Source: Serratia quinivorans
GTDB taxonomy: Bacteria; Pseudomonadota; Gammaproteobacteria; Enterobacterales; Enterobacteriaceae
Direction: 5' to 3'
NCBI GenBank assembly: GCA_900457075.1
Contig: UGYN01000002.1
Location: forward strand, 1,364,001-1,428,000
DNA length: 64,000 nucleotides
The notes under the pieces: model-generated
What the model saw: only the letters and a program-made list of their open reading frames with translations
What the model was told of the DNA's origin: nothing
Databases searched by the model: none
Position numbers and translations under genes: made by a program
Shown here: positions 55,184-64,000 of the stretch, in pieces
Numbering within the stretch: position 1 is the stretch's first letter
Layout of the letters: every line of letters starts with the position of its first letter

Positions 55184-56629
55184 TTACTTGCCCCCGATCA
55201 GGTCGCGTGCGCCCCAATGCGGGAAGTGTTTACGCACCAAAGCATTCAGTTCCAGCTCGAATGCGCTGAAATCACCAGTGGCTGCCTGAGCGTCCTGCAA
55301 GGTTTCGCGGATCAGCCCGGCACCAACCGTGACATTGCTCAGGCGGTCGATAAAGATAAATCCGCCGGTGTCATGATTACGCTGATAGCTGTCCAGCACC
55401 AGCGGTTCGTCGAAGGTCAGTTCCACCAAGCCAATGCCGTTCAGCGGCAAGGTATCCGCCTGATGCTGAGCCAGCGAGTTGATTTCTACCTGGTGGCGAA
55501 TACCTTCCACTCGTGCGCGAGTCTTTTTGCCAGCGACCTTGATGTCGTAGCTCTGCCCCGGTAACAGCGGCTTCTCGGCCATCCACACCACGTCCACCAG
55601 TGCGCTTTGCGCCGCCTGCAGGGTTTCCCCGGCATCAACCAGCAAATCGCCGCGGCTGATATCCACTTCATCCTTCAGCACCAGGGTTATCGCTTCACCC
55701 GGTACCGCTTCCTGCAAATCACCATCAAAGGTGACAATACGTGCAACGGTGGATTCCACTCCGGAAGGCAACACCTTCACACGTTGACCCACGCGCACGA
55801 CACCGGCCGACAGGGTGCCCGCATAGCCACGGAAATCCAGGTTCGGACGGTTAACATATTGCACCGGGAAGCGCAGCGGTTGCGTTTCACGCTCGCTGAC
55901 AACATCCACGCTTTCCAATACCTGCAACAACGTAGGGCCGTTGTACCAAGACATATGGGTGCTTTCGCCAGCCACGTTATCGCCGTCCAGTGCCGACAGC
56001 GGGACAAACTTGATATCCAGATCCTTTGGCAACTGCTGAGCGAAGGTCAGATAATCCTGCTTGAACTGCTCAAATACCGACTCTTGGTAATCCACCAGAT
56101 CCATCTTGTTGACCGCTACCACCAAATGGCGAATGCCCAGCAACGTAGCGATAAAACTGTGTCTGCGGGTTTGATCCAGCACCCCTTTACGCGCGTCAAT
56201 CAGCAAAATTGCCAGATCGCAGGTGGAGGCACCGGTCGCCATATTGCGGGTGTACTGCTCATGCCCAGGGGTATCGGCGATAATAAATTTGCGCTTTTCA
56301 GTTGAGAAATAGCGATAGGCCACGTCAATGGTGATGCCCTGCTCGCGCTCGGCCTGCAGGCCGTCGACCAGCAATGCCAGATCGAGCTTTTCGCCCTGGG
56401 TTCCGATACGCTTGCTGTCACTGTGCAGCGTGGACAGCTGATCTTCGTAGATCTGGCGGGTATCGTGCAGCAGACGACCGATCAGGGTACTTTTACCGTC
56501 GTCGACGCTGCCGCAGGTCAGGAACCGTAACAGACTCTTATGTTGCTGCGCGTGCAGGTAAGACTCGACCCCGCCCTGGTCAGCGATTTGTTGGGCAATT
56601 GCCTGGTTTTGCGAAACTATAGTGTTCAT
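55184..56629 (-). CDS. cysN: Sulfate adenylyltransferase subunit 1 (GTPase)
   Basis: A 481-residue EF-Tu-like GTPase: [18 protein letters not shown] (P-loop), [16 protein letters not shown] (G3) and NKMD (G4), followed by two beta-barrel domains. It couples GTP hydrolysis to APS formation by CysD. It lies 11 bp after cysD. Confidence 0.98.
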   Translation of the reverse strand: MNTIVSQNQAIAQQIADQGGVESYLHAQQHKSLLRFLTCGSVDDGKSTLIGRLLHDTRQIYEDQLSTLHSDSKRIGTQGEKLDLALLVDGLQAEREQGITIDVAYRYFSTEKRKFIIADTPGHEQYTRNMATGASTCDLAILLIDARKGVLDQTRRHSFIATLLGIRHLVVAVNKMDLVDYQESVFEQFKQDYLTFAQQLPKDLDIKFVPLSALDGDNVAGESTHMSWYNGPTLLQVLESVDVVSERETQPLRFPVQYVNRPNLDFRGYAGTLSAGVVRVGQRVKVLPSGVESTVARIVTFDGDLQEAVPGEAITLVLKDEVDISRGDLLVDAGETLQAAQSALVDVVWMAEKPLLPGQSYDIKVAGKKTRARVEGIRHQVEINSLAQHQADTLPLNGIGLVELTFDEPLVLDSYQRNHDTGGFIFIDRLSNVTVGAGLIRETLQDAQAATGDFSAFELELNALVRKHFPHWGARDLIGGK

Positions 56630-56640
56630 CCGGCGGCTCC

Positions 56641-57549
56641 TTAGAAATACCCTTGACGCTTTTTCAGCTCCATCGAGCCGGACTGATCGCGATCGATCAT
56701 CCGTCCCTGGCGCTCACTGGTGGTGGATACCAACATCTCTTCGATGATTTCCGGCAGCGTTTGCGCTTCGGACTCCACCGCGCCGGTCAGCGGCCAGCAA
56801 CCCAGGGTGCGGAAGCGCACCATGCGCTGGCTGATCACTTCGCCCGGCTGCAGATCAATGCGATCGTCGTCCACCATCAACAGCATGCCGTCACGCTCTA
56901 CCACCGGACGTGGTTTCGCCAGGTACAAAGGAATGATGTCGATTTTTTCCAGGAAAATGTATTGCCAGATATCCAGCTCGGTCCAGTTCGACAGCGGGAA
57001 CACGCGGATGCTCTCGCCCTTGTTGATCTGACCGTTGTAGTTGTGCCACAGCTCCGGGCGCTGGTTCTTCGGATCCCAACGGTGGAAGCGGTCGCGGAAA
57101 GAATAGATACGCTCTTTGGCGCGTGACTTTTCTTCGTCACGGCGAGCGCCACCAAAGGCGGCATCAAAACCGTATTTGTTCAGCGCCTGTTTCAGACCTT
57201 CGGTTTTCATGATATCGGTGTGCTTGGCACTGCCGTGAACGAACGGGTTGATGCCCATCGCCACGCCTTCCGGATTTTTATGTACCAGCAGCTCAAAACC
57301 GTATTCCTTGGCGGTGCGGTCACGGAACTGGTACATCTCGCTGAATTTCCAGCCAGTATCCACGTGTAGCAGTGGAAACGGCAGCGTGCCTGGGAAGAAG
57401 GCCTTGCGCGCCAGGTGCAGCATCACGGAAGAGTCTTTACCGATGGAATAGAGCATCACCGGGTTGCCGAATTCAGCGGCGACTTCACGGATGATATGGA
57501 TACTCTCCGCCTCCAATTGCCGCAAATGAGTGAGTCGTTTTTCGTCCAT
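56641..57549 (-). CDS. cysD: Sulfate adenylyltransferase subunit 2
   Basis: A 302-residue ATP sulfurylase of the PAPS reductase-like PP-loop family: [20 protein letters not shown] and [20 protein letters not shown]. It forms APS from ATP and sulfate with CysN. It lies 9 bp after cysG, so all four genes form one operon. Confidence 0.98.
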   Translation of the reverse strand: MDEKRLTHLRQLEAESIHIIREVAAEFGNPVMLYSIGKDSSVMLHLARKAFFPGTLPFPLLHVDTGWKFSEMYQFRDRTAKEYGFELLVHKNPEGVAMGINPFVHGSAKHTDIMKTEGLKQALNKYGFDAAFGGARRDEEKSRAKERIYSFRDRFHRWDPKNQRPELWHNYNGQINKGESIRVFPLSNWTELDIWQYIFLEKIDIIPLYLAKPRPVVERDGMLLMVDDDRIDLQPGEVISQRMVRFRTLGCWPLTGAVESEAQTLPEIIEEMLVSTTSERQGRMIDRDQSGSMELKKRQGYF

Positions 57550-57558
57550 AACAGATCC

Positions 57559-58989
57559 TTAAGCCAAATTCACGACGGCTGGGCGTGATACCCCTTCCGC
57601 CTGCGGTTGATGCCCAAACCAGGCGATTTGGTGATGTAATTCCACCACTTCGCCGATCACCAGCAGCGCCGGTAACGGTGCCTGTTGAGCCAATTGTTCG
57701 AGTTGTTGCAGCGTACCGGTTTGCACCAGTTGGTCCGCACGGGTGCCACGGCTGATTACCGCCACCGGCGTTGTGGCCGCACGGCCGTGGGCTATCAGGC
57801 GCTGGCTGATATCCGCCGCCTTCATGGTGCCCATGTAGATAGCCAGAGTCTGGCGCGCACGCGCCAAATCGGCCCAGTCCAGGCCATCGCCGTCGGGGCG
57901 ACAGTGGCCAGTAATAAAGGTAACGCTCTGTGCGTGATCGCGGTGCGTCAGCGGGATGCCGGCATAGGCGGTTGCCCCGGCGGCGGCCGTTACTCCCGGT
58001 ACCACCTGGAAGGGAATGCCCGCCGCGGCGGCCACCTGTAATTCTTCACCACCACGGCCAAAGATAAAGGGATCGCCACCCTTCAGCCGCACCACACGTT
58101 TGCCCTGCTGTGCCAGTTCCACCAGCAGACGGTTGGTTTCTTCCTGGATCACCGAGTGTGCGCCGGCGCGTTTGCCCACGCAGATGCGTTCGGCATCCCG
58201 ACGAACCAAATCAAGAATTTCATCGCTAACCAGATGGTCGTACAGCACTACGTCGGCCTGCTGCATCACCTGCAGCCCGCGCAGGGTCAGTAACCCCACG
58301 TCGCCCGGCCCGGCCCCCACCAGGGCAATTTCGCCCTGAGTGCCTTCGCTGCCCTGTGCAAACTGCTCTAAGTCCTGCTCCAGTTGCCGCTGCGCCTCGG
58401 CGGTTTGGCCATTGGCCACCAGCGTTGCGAAGCGGCCGCCAAAGGTTTTCTCCCAAAAGCGACGGCGTTCGCCAATGGCATTCAGCCGTTGCTTCACCTG
58501 ACCACGCCAGCGCCCGGCGACCTCAGCCATCTGTCCCAGACTGGCGGGCAATAAGGCCTCAAGTTTTTCACGCAGCATGCGTGCCAGCACCGGTGCCTGA
58601 CCACTGGAAGAGACTGCGACCACCAAGGGTGAACGGTCGATAATCGACGGGAAGATGAACGAACAGCGCGGCTGATCGTCCACTACGTTGGCCAGCACCC
58701 GGCGTTTATCCGCCTCGCTAAATACCTCGGCATTCAGCGCACTGTCATCGGTGGCGGCAATCACCAGGAAAACCTCATCGAGTTGCTCAGCGGCAAAAGC
58801 CTGTCCCAGCCAGTGGATCTGCCCCTGCTGACGCAGTTGTTCGAGTATCGGTGAGAGTGACTGCGCAACTATCCGTATTTCAGCCCCGGCGCGCAGGAGA
58901 AGGTCAACTTTGCGCGCAGCCACTTCACCGCCGCCAACGACCAACACCGGGCGTTGTTTCAGGTCGGCGAATATAGGTAGATAGTCCAC
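57559..58989 (-). CDS. cysG: Siroheme synthase CysG (trifunctional)
   Basis: A 476-residue fusion protein. The N-terminal dehydrogenase/ferrochelatase part has the Rossmann motif [20 protein letters not shown]. The C-terminal uroporphyrinogen III methyltransferase has [20 protein letters not shown] and [18 protein letters not shown]. It makes the siroheme needed by the sulfite reductase CysIJ encoded to the right. In E. coli cysG lies with nirBD instead; its place here at the head of cysDNC is typical of Yersinia/Serratia-type genomes. Confidence 0.97.
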   Translation of the reverse strand: MDYLPIFADLKQRPVLVVGGGEVAARKVDLLLRAGAEIRIVAQSLSPILEQLRQQGQIHWLGQAFAAEQLDEVFLVIAATDDSALNAEVFSEADKRRVLANVVDDQPRCSFIFPSIIDRSPLVVAVSSSGQAPVLARMLREKLEALLPASLGQMAEVAGRWRGQVKQRLNAIGERRRFWEKTFGGRFATLVANGQTAEAQRQLEQDLEQFAQGSEGTQGEIALVGAGPGDVGLLTLRGLQVMQQADVVLYDHLVSDEILDLVRRDAERICVGKRAGAHSVIQEETNRLLVELAQQGKRVVRLKGGDPFIFGRGGEELQVAAAAGIPFQVVPGVTAAAGATAYAGIPLTHRDHAQSVTFITGHCRPDGDGLDWADLARARQTLAIYMGTMKAADISQRLIAHGRAATTPVAVISRGTRADQLVQTGTLQQLEQLAQQAPLPALLVIGEVVELHHQIAWFGHQPQAEGVSRPAVVNLA

Positions 58990-59176
58990 AACAGCCTTTT
59001 CATATATGCAGAAAGATACTGTGACTATACGGGCTGAGATTTAGCCTCTGAAATGACGAAAAGGAATGACTAGTTCTTTTATGGAATATAGGCCGCAGCG
59101 TCAGGGTTTGCGGCGGTTACACATCCGGTAAGGCCGCGGCGATTATCCAGCCCAGGCAGGCGCAAGGAGGCAGAAG

Positions 59177-59467
59177 TTAAAACCAAAACTTCGCGGCGGT
59201 TATACACAGGCCAGTTACAGCCAATAGAGTGCTAATCACCCATATGGCACTAATCATCCATTTAGTTTGATTAGCCATCTCTTTATGAACCAAACCGATC
59301 TCCCGGTGTAGCAATCCCACTTCCTTATGCAAATCGCCTTTGGTAACAAACTCCACTGAACGCATGGTCAGCGTCGCCAAATCGGTTTTGACCTGATTGA
59401 GAGTATGTTCCACACACTCGGCTTTCTTCTCTATCAGGCCGAACCTGTCATTGCACTTGTCCAACAT
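59177..59467 (-). CDS. Small coiled-coil membrane protein of unknown function
   Basis: A 96-residue protein beginning MLDKCNDRFGLIEKKAECVE at 59467, where AGGAG lies 8 bases upstream; the frame is open further up without support. It has a heptad-rich middle (VEHTLNQVKTDLATLTMRSV; KEVGLLHREIGLVHKEMANQ) with the short repeat GLLHREI/GLVHKEM, and one C-terminal membrane helix (WMISAIWVISTLLAVTGLCI). No family was recognised beyond a tail-anchored coiled-coil form. It lies alone between cysG and iap. Confidence 0.65.
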   Translation of the reverse strand: MLDKCNDRFGLIEKKAECVEHTLNQVKTDLATLTMRSVEFVTKGDLHKEVGLLHREIGLVHKEMANQTKWMISAIWVISTLLAVTGLCITAAKFWF

Positions 59468-59743
59468 CAGGGTTTCTCCTTCTATCCATATGAACCTTAT
59501 CGCTGAATAATAAACCACACCGCGACCATGGTTAAATACCGATTCCCGTAATGTGCCCAGCATTTCGCACAATATTTTGCACGGAACAAGGTTCGACATC
59601 ATTAGTTGCGCACAGCACCGAAATTTTGCCTGTGCAGCTAAAATTTCAGAGCGGTGGAAATTGTTTAATCTGCCGCCGAGTCTCATACTGAGGGCCGCAA
59701 AAAGAATCGGTATTACCGACATTAAAAAGAAGGATTTTTCGGT

Positions 59744-60817
59744 ATGTTTTCCCGCTTTTATCTAAAGGCCGGCCTGTTGGTGGCAGTGCTCGGCGGTGTT
59801 TTCAGCGTTTCTGCCGCCACACAGCCCGCGAAAGATCTCCCGATGGGTAAATTCGCCGCTGACCAAATCCGCCATATCGCTACCTATTTCCCCGGCCGTA
59901 TGGCAGGCAGCCCGGCCGAACTGCTCACCGCAGACTATCTAAACCAGCAGTTCAGCAAGATGGGTTATCAGAGCGATATCCGCAGCTTCAATACCCGTTA
60001 TCTCTACACCAGTAAAGACGGTAAAAAGAACTGGAATAATGTTACCGCCAGCTCGGTGATCGCCGCTAAAAATGGCAGCAATCCGCAGCAAATTCTGATC
60101 GTGGCGCATTTTGATACCTATACGCCACAAAGCGACGCCGACCTGGATAACAACCTCGGCGGCCTGACGCTACAGGGCGTCGATGACAATGCCTCCGGTA
60201 TCGGTGTAATGCTGGAGTTGGCGGAGCGCCTGAAGAACATCCCCACGGCTTATGGCCTGCGCTTTGTTGCCACCAGCGCCGAAGAAATCGGCTCATTGGG
60301 GGCGCAGAACTATCTGCAACGTATGAGCCCGGAAGAAAAACGCAATACTGTGCTGGTGATTAACCTCGACAGCCTGATCACCGGCGATCGCCTGTATTTC
60401 AACGCTGGCCACAACACGCCACCCAAGTTGGCGAAACAGAGCCGCGATCGCGCACTGGACATCGCCCACCGCTATGGCATTACCGCCGCCACTAACCCAG
60501 GCAGCCAGGCGCATCCGAAGGGCACCGGCTGCTGCTCCGATCAGGAGGTGTTTGATAAAGCCGGTATTCCGGTGCTGTCCGTCGAAGCCACCAACTGGTC
60601 GTTGGGCAAGAAAGACGGTTATCAGCAGCGTGCCGTCAGCCCGCACTTCCCACAGGGCATAAGTTGGCACCGCCCGCAGTACGATAATCTGCAATACCTG
60701 GAACGTAATTTGCCAGGACGGATCGATAAACGCAGCCGCGAGAGCGTGCAGATCCTGCTGCCGTTGATCAAAGAGCTGGCGCAGGCGCATCCACCTAAAG
60801 CGCCAAAGAAAAAGTAG
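59744..60817 (+). CDS. iap: Periplasmic M28 aminopeptidase Iap
   Basis: A 357-residue zinc peptidase with a signal peptide (AGLLVAVLGGVFSVSAATQP, cleaved near residue 25). The M28 metal site is seen in VAHFDTYTP, GVDDNASGIGVMLELAERL and SAEEIGSLGAQNYL. E. coli Iap converts alkaline phosphatase isozymes by removing N-terminal arginine. In E. coli the CRISPR locus adjoins iap; no CRISPR array is present here, and a toxin-antitoxin pair lies in this place instead. Confidence 0.93.
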   Translation: MFSRFYLKAGLLVAVLGGVFSVSAATQPAKDLPMGKFAADQIRHIATYFPGRMAGSPAELLTADYLNQQFSKMGYQSDIRSFNTRYLYTSKDGKKNWNNVTASSVIAAKNGSNPQQILIVAHFDTYTPQSDADLDNNLGGLTLQGVDDNASGIGVMLELAERLKNIPTAYGLRFVATSAEEIGSLGAQNYLQRMSPEEKRNTVLVINLDSLITGDRLYFNAGHNTPPKLAKQSRDRALDIAHRYGITAATNPGSQAHPKGTGCCSDQEVFDKAGIPVLSVEATNWSLGKKDGYQQRAVSPHFPQGISWHRPQYDNLQYLERNLPGRIDKRSRESVQILLPLIKELAQAHPPKAPKKK

Positions 60818-60838
60818 TCGTATCGGGGGTAAAATTCA

Positions 60839-60876
60839 GTACAAATTTTGTACCCCAATGCTCGACTGAGTATACT
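60839..60876 (+). promoter_or_regulatory. Promoter and palindromic operator of the toxin-antitoxin pair
   Basis: A perfect 15-bp palindrome, GTACAAA-T-TTTGTAC, lies at 60839-60853. Its right arm contains the -35 box TTGTAC (60848-60853). After exactly 17 bp comes the -10 box TATACT (60871-60876). A repressor on the palindrome would block the promoter, the usual self-regulation of such pairs. Confidence 0.78.
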
Positions 60877-60908
60877 GTTGCCAGGATTTCGCAGCAGGAG
60901 CCCGACTG

Positions 60909-61184
60909 ATGAGCACACAAAAGACCCTGTCGCAGAAAGCGACGCGGGAAAGCCTCGGCTCTCCCGAAATTTTCAAGGGAGGTGTTTGGGTGACGAGAAA
61001 TGGAACCGCTGAATTATTCGTTCAAACTGCAGCCGAGCGCCAGGAAGAGCTGGCTGCCTGGGAACGAGAACGGCAAACACATGCGTTGCTGAAACTAACA
61101 TTGAAGGCTAAACAGGATGTCACTGAAGGCAGAACACTTTCTGCTGAAGAGGCATTACAAAGGTTACGCGCATCACGGGGGTAA
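60909..61184 (+). CDS. Antitoxin of a type II toxin-antitoxin pair
   Basis: A 91-residue protein starting MSTQKTLSQKATRESLGSPE with AGGAG 8 bases upstream. The middle (RNGTAELFVQTAAERQEELA) and the helical C-terminus (SAEEALQRLRASRG) fit a small Phd/YefM- or RHH-like antitoxin, although no exact family was fixed. It lies 11 bp before a RelE/ParE-type gene and behind a palindromic promoter. Confidence 0.75.
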   Translation: MSTQKTLSQKATRESLGSPEIFKGGVWVTRNGTAELFVQTAAERQEELAAWERERQTHALLKLTLKAKQDVTEGRTLSAEEALQRLRASRG

Positions 61185-61195
61185 GGATCACCACC

Positions 61196-61522
61196 ATGTA
61201 TGATGTTCACCTCACTAATACCGCATTGCAGTGCCTCAGTGATATTGAGTCCTTTAAAGCCATCACTCTTGGCCCACCAGGGGCGGCAAGATTCGTTGAT
61301 GCGATATTTGCCGAAAATCTCGAACATTTGCGCGTTGACCCACTACGCTGCCGTTATAACGCTCAGTTAGCCGAGTTTGGCCTGGCAGTACGTGAACGTT
61401 TGGATCGTCACGACTACCGCACGCTGTATGAAGTGACAGAAAATCGCGTAGATATTCTACTGATTTTACATACCCGCCAAGATATCGGTGCGGCACTCTG
61501 GCGACATATGCTGCTAAATTAA
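61196..61522 (+). CDS. RelE/ParE-family toxin
   Basis: A 108-residue protein of the RelE/ParE fold: MYDVHLTNTALQCLSDIESF at the start, the ESF helix region, then YRTLYEVTENRVDILLILHT and RQDIGAALWRHMLLN at the end. The typical R-x-(Y/L)YEV-strand and the C-terminal histidine/arginine are present. RelE members cut mRNA on the ribosome, ParE members block gyrase; which type this is cannot be told. AAGGA precedes the ATG. Confidence 0.8.
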   Translation: MYDVHLTNTALQCLSDIESFKAITLGPPGAARFVDAIFAENLEHLRVDPLRCRYNAQLAEFGLAVRERLDRHDYRTLYEVTENRVDILLILHTRQDIGAALWRHMLLN

Positions 61523-61550
61523 CAAGGGCCCAGCCAATGCCGAGCCCTTG
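61523..61550. terminator. Hairpin between the toxin gene and cysH
   Basis: CAAGGGC (61523-61529) / GCCCTTG (61544-61550). It lies between two convergent genes; the U-tract is weak on both sides. Confidence 0.55.
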
Positions 61551-61560
61551 GAAGTTTACA

Positions 61561-62295
61561 TTAGCCTTCGTGCAGGCCGCACTCACGCTTCAGGCCGAAG
61601 AAGCGGGTTTCTTCCTCGCTCATGCCCGGTTCCCATTTCTGCGTAGTGTGGGTATCTCCTACCGACAGATAGCCTTGCTCCCACAGCGGGTGGTAACTCA
61701 GGCCGTGCTCGGTCAGGTATTGATATATTTTTCGATTGTCCCAGTCGATAATCGGCAGGATCTTGAACACTCCGCGCTGCACTGCCAACACCGGCAAGTG
61801 AGCACGACTGCCCGATTGTTCGCGACGCAGGCCGGCGAACCAGGTCTGCCCGCCGAGGGTTTCCAGCGCGCGATTCATCGGCTCAACCTTGTTGATTTGG
61901 TTGTATTTCTCAATGCCCTCAACGCCCTGCTCCCACAGTTTGCCGTAGCGTGCCTCCTGCCAGGCAGGTGACTGTTCGGCGCGGAACACCTGCAGGTTTA
62001 ACTTCAGCTTGTCGGCCAATTGATCGATAAACTGATAGGTTTCCGGGAACAAATAGCCGGTATCGGTGAGGATCACCGGGATATCCGGTTTGATCCTGGT
62101 CACCAAATGCAAACACACCGCAGCCTGAATACCAAAACTTGAAGAGAGTACAAACTCGCCCGGCAAATGCTCCAGCGCCCATTCCACACGTTGCTCGGCG
62201 GAAAGGGTTTCCAACTGACCATTAACCACCGCCAGTGACAACGCCTGCCCTGATTTGGGCAGCGCGTTCAGCTCCGCCAGATTGAATTCAGCCAT
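61561..62295 (-). CDS. cysH: Phosphoadenosine phosphosulfate reductase
   Basis: A 244-residue PAPS reductase with the PP-loop region [20 protein letters not shown] and the catalytic KRECGLHEG motif at the C-terminus. It reduces PAPS to sulfite with thioredoxin. It lies 71 bp after cysI on the same strand. Confidence 0.98.
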   Translation of the reverse strand: MAEFNLAELNALPKSGQALSLAVVNGQLETLSAEQRVEWALEHLPGEFVLSSSFGIQAAVCLHLVTRIKPDIPVILTDTGYLFPETYQFIDQLADKLKLNLQVFRAEQSPAWQEARYGKLWEQGVEGIEKYNQINKVEPMNRALETLGGQTWFAGLRREQSGSRAHLPVLAVQRGVFKILPIIDWDNRKIYQYLTEHGLSYHPLWEQGYLSVGDTHTTQKWEPGMSEEETRFFGLKRECGLHEG

Positions 62296-62366
62296 GTTGC
62301 CTGCCTCCTGATGCTTGAATCATACCGCGCAGATCCAGCCCCCTGTGCCAGCGGGGCCAAATGGCG

Positions 62367-64000
62367 TCAGTCCCAGAAATCCTGTGCCGGATCGACCACC
62401 GGCCTGACCACACCGGCGCGGATGGTGAAATCACCAAAGCCTTCGCCTGCCGTGCGCTCGGTGGCCCAACGGCCCACCAGTTGGTCAATCTCTCGCAGAA
62501 TTTCTTCTTCGTTAATATTTTCTCGGTACATGCGCGGAATACGCGTGCCTTCCCGGTTACCGCCCAAATGCAGGTTATAGCGACCTACCGCTTTACCCAC
62601 CAGGCCAATCTCCGCCAGCAGTGCGCGGCCACAGCCATTCGGGCAGCCGGTGATGCGCAGCACTATGTGCTCGTCACCCACGCCGTGCCGATGCAGGATC
62701 CCTTCCACCTTGGTGACGAACTCCGGCAGGAAACGCTCGGCCTCCGCCATTGCCAATGGGCAGGTCGGGAAGGATACGCAGGCCATCGAGTTTTGGCGCT
62801 GTACGCTGACCCCATCGTCGATCAGACCATGATCTCGCGCCAGAGCTTCGATCTTCGCTTTCTCGCTTTCCGGCACACCGGCGACGATCAGGTTCTGGTT
62901 GGCCGTCAGGCGGAAATCCCCTTTGTGGATCCGCGCGATCTCGGCAACGCCGGTTTTCAGCGGACGCCCCGGGTAATCCAATAACCGGCCGTTCTCAATA
63001 AACAGCGTCAGGTGCCATTGGTTATCAATACCTTTCACCCAACCAATGCGATCGCCGCGACCGGTGAATTCGTACGGGCGGATCGGCTCAAAAGTGATGC
63101 CTGCCCGTTTTTCTACTTCGGCGCGGAAAGTATCCACCCCGACGCGCTCCAGCGTGTATTTGGTTTTGGCATTTTTACGATCGGTACGATTACCCCAGTC
63201 GCGCTGGGTGGTCACTACCGCTTCGGCGACTGCCAGCGTGTGCTCCAGCGGGATGTAGCCGAACTCGCTGGCCTGGCGCGCATAAGTTTTCTTGTTGCCA
63301 TGTTCAATCGACAGACCGCCGCCCACCAGCAGGTTGAAGCCCACCAGCTTGCCGTTTTTGGCGATCGCCACAAAGTTCATGTCGTTTGCGTGCAGATCAA
63401 CGTCATTCTGCGGTGGGATCACCACCGTGGTTTTGAACTTGCGCGGCAGATAGGTCGCCCCGAGGATCGGTTCTTCGTCGGTGGTCGCCACTTTTTCCTG
63501 ATCCAGCCACACTTCCGCGTAAGCACGGGTGCGCGGCAACAGATGTTCGGAAATCTTCTTCGCCCACTCGTAGGCTTCCTGATGCAGTTCTGACTCCACC
63601 GGGTTAGAAGTACAAAGCACGTTACGGTTAACGTCGTTGGCGGTAGCCAGCGCGTCCAGCCCCAGGCGGCCCAGCAGTTGGTGAACCGGCTTCACGTTGC
63701 CCTTCAAAATGCCATGGAACTGGAAGGTCTGGCGGTTGGTGATACGAATGCTGCCGTACAGGGTGCTTTCCTGCGCGAACTTATCAATGCCCAGCCACTG
63801 TTGGGGTGAGATAATCCCCCCCGGCAGACGGCAGCGCAGCATCATCGCGTGGCGCGGCTCCAGCTTCTGCTCGGCGCGTTCGGCGCGAATATCACGGTCG
63901 TCCTGCTGGTACATGCCGTGAAAACGGATCAGCAGGAAGTTGTCACCGGTAAAACCACCGGTCAAACCGTCCTTCAAATCTTCAGCGATGGTGCCGCGCA
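62367..64000 (-). CDS. cysI: Sulfite reductase hemoprotein beta-component (partial)
   Basis: The frame runs off the right edge; about 544 of some 570 residues are visible, and the N-terminus (before [12 protein letters not shown]) lies outside. Cluster and siroheme ligands are seen in [15 protein letters not shown] and TGCPNGCGR. It reduces sulfite to sulfide as CysI8J4, using siroheme made by CysG. cysJ is expected just upstream, outside the window. Confidence 0.98.
   Translation of the reverse strand, partial: RGTIAEDLKDGLTGGFTGDNFLLIRFHGMYQQDDRDIRAERAEQKLEPRHAMMLRCRLPGGIISPQQWLGIDKFAQESTLYGSIRITNRQTFQFHGILKGNVKPVHQLLGRLGLDALATANDVNRNVLCTSNPVESELHQEAYEWAKKISEHLLPRTRAYAEVWLDQEKVATTDEEPILGATYLPRKFKTTVVIPPQNDVDLHANDMNFVAIAKNGKLVGFNLLVGGGLSIEHGNKKTYARQASEFGYIPLEHTLAVAEAVVTTQRDWGNRTDRKNAKTKYTLERVGVDTFRAEVEKRAGITFEPIRPYEFTGRGDRIGWVKGIDNQWHLTLFIENGRLLDYPGRPLKTGVAEIARIHKGDFRLTANQNLIVAGVPESEKAKIEALARDHGLIDDGVSVQRQNSMACVSFPTCPLAMAEAERFLPEFVTKVEGILHRHGVGDEHIVLRITGCPNGCGRALLAEIGLVGKAVGRYNLHLGGNREGTRIPRMYRENINEEEILREIDQLVGRWATERTAGEGFGDFTIRAGVVRPVVDPAQDFWD

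Noticed and set aside
60818..60908. CRISPR array next to iap, as in E. coli
   Set aside because: No spaced direct repeats are present; the gap is filled by the toxin-antitoxin promoter.

Overview
The window is a piece of an enterobacterial chromosome, most likely Serratia (S. proteamaculans / liquefaciens / plymuthica group). The gene order luxS-micA-gshA-yqaA-yqaB-tRNAs-csrA-alaS-recX-recA-pncC and ftsB-ispD-ispF-truD / surE-pcm-nlpD-rpoS / mutS is that of E. coli and its relatives. The placement of cysG beside cysDNC, a chb-type chitobiose locus and an Ogr/NucC-type prophage fit Serratia. The genus call is an inference from recalled protein similarity and synteny, not from a database search.

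Bases 1-18956 hold a P2/186-type prophage derivative that keeps the control genes (186-type CI repressor, replication protein A, Ogr activator), a lysis pair, and almost a complete contractile tail (X, R, V, W, J, I, H, G, FI, FII, E/E', T, U, D). It has no portal, scaffold, capsid, terminase or head-completion gene. It therefore reads as a phage-tail-like bacteriocin (tailocin, R-type, comparable in concept to serracin P) rather than an infectious phage. The control circuit can be read from the DNA. Repeated CI-like operators lie in and around the cI promoter region and in front of ogr. A consensus LexA box precedes a small gene in the position of the 186 antirepressor gene tum. Ogr-type dyads (TTGT-N12-ACAA and variants) lie in front of X, V and FI. 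The inferred chain is DNA damage, RecA (whose gene is also in this window), LexA loss, antirepressor, CI release, Ogr, tail and lysis genes. Two unusual features are a tail protein I fused to about 920 extra residues of hydrolase-like appearance, and a one-base frameshift in the sheath gene.

Bases 19000-34800 are core chromosome: rpsP-rimM-trmD-rplS, ffh, ypjD, corB, luxS, the sRNA MicA with a sigma-E-like promoter, gshA, yqaA-yqaB, three identical tRNA-Arg genes and one tRNA-Ser, csrA, alaS (with an apparent one-base deletion near its 3' end), recX, recA and pncC. Bases 34900-41600 are more variable: a YcaD-like MFS transporter behind a structured leader, and a chitobiose/beta-glucoside operon chbB-chbC-GH1-chbR-chbG that lacks chbA (EIIA) and carries a GH1 enzyme where E. 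coli has ChbF.

Bases 42100-51400 hold mutS convergent with surE-pcm-nlpD-rpoS, then ftsB-ispD-ispF-truD. An amino-acid ABC transporter with a concentric palindrome in its promoter region follows (51380-54097), then ygbE. The assimilatory sulfate genes cysG-cysD-cysN-cysC and cysI-cysH flank a small membrane protein gene, the periplasmic peptidase gene iap, and a RelE/ParE-type toxin-antitoxin pair with a perfect 15-bp operator. cysI runs off the right edge. No CRISPR array, IS element or rRNA was seen.
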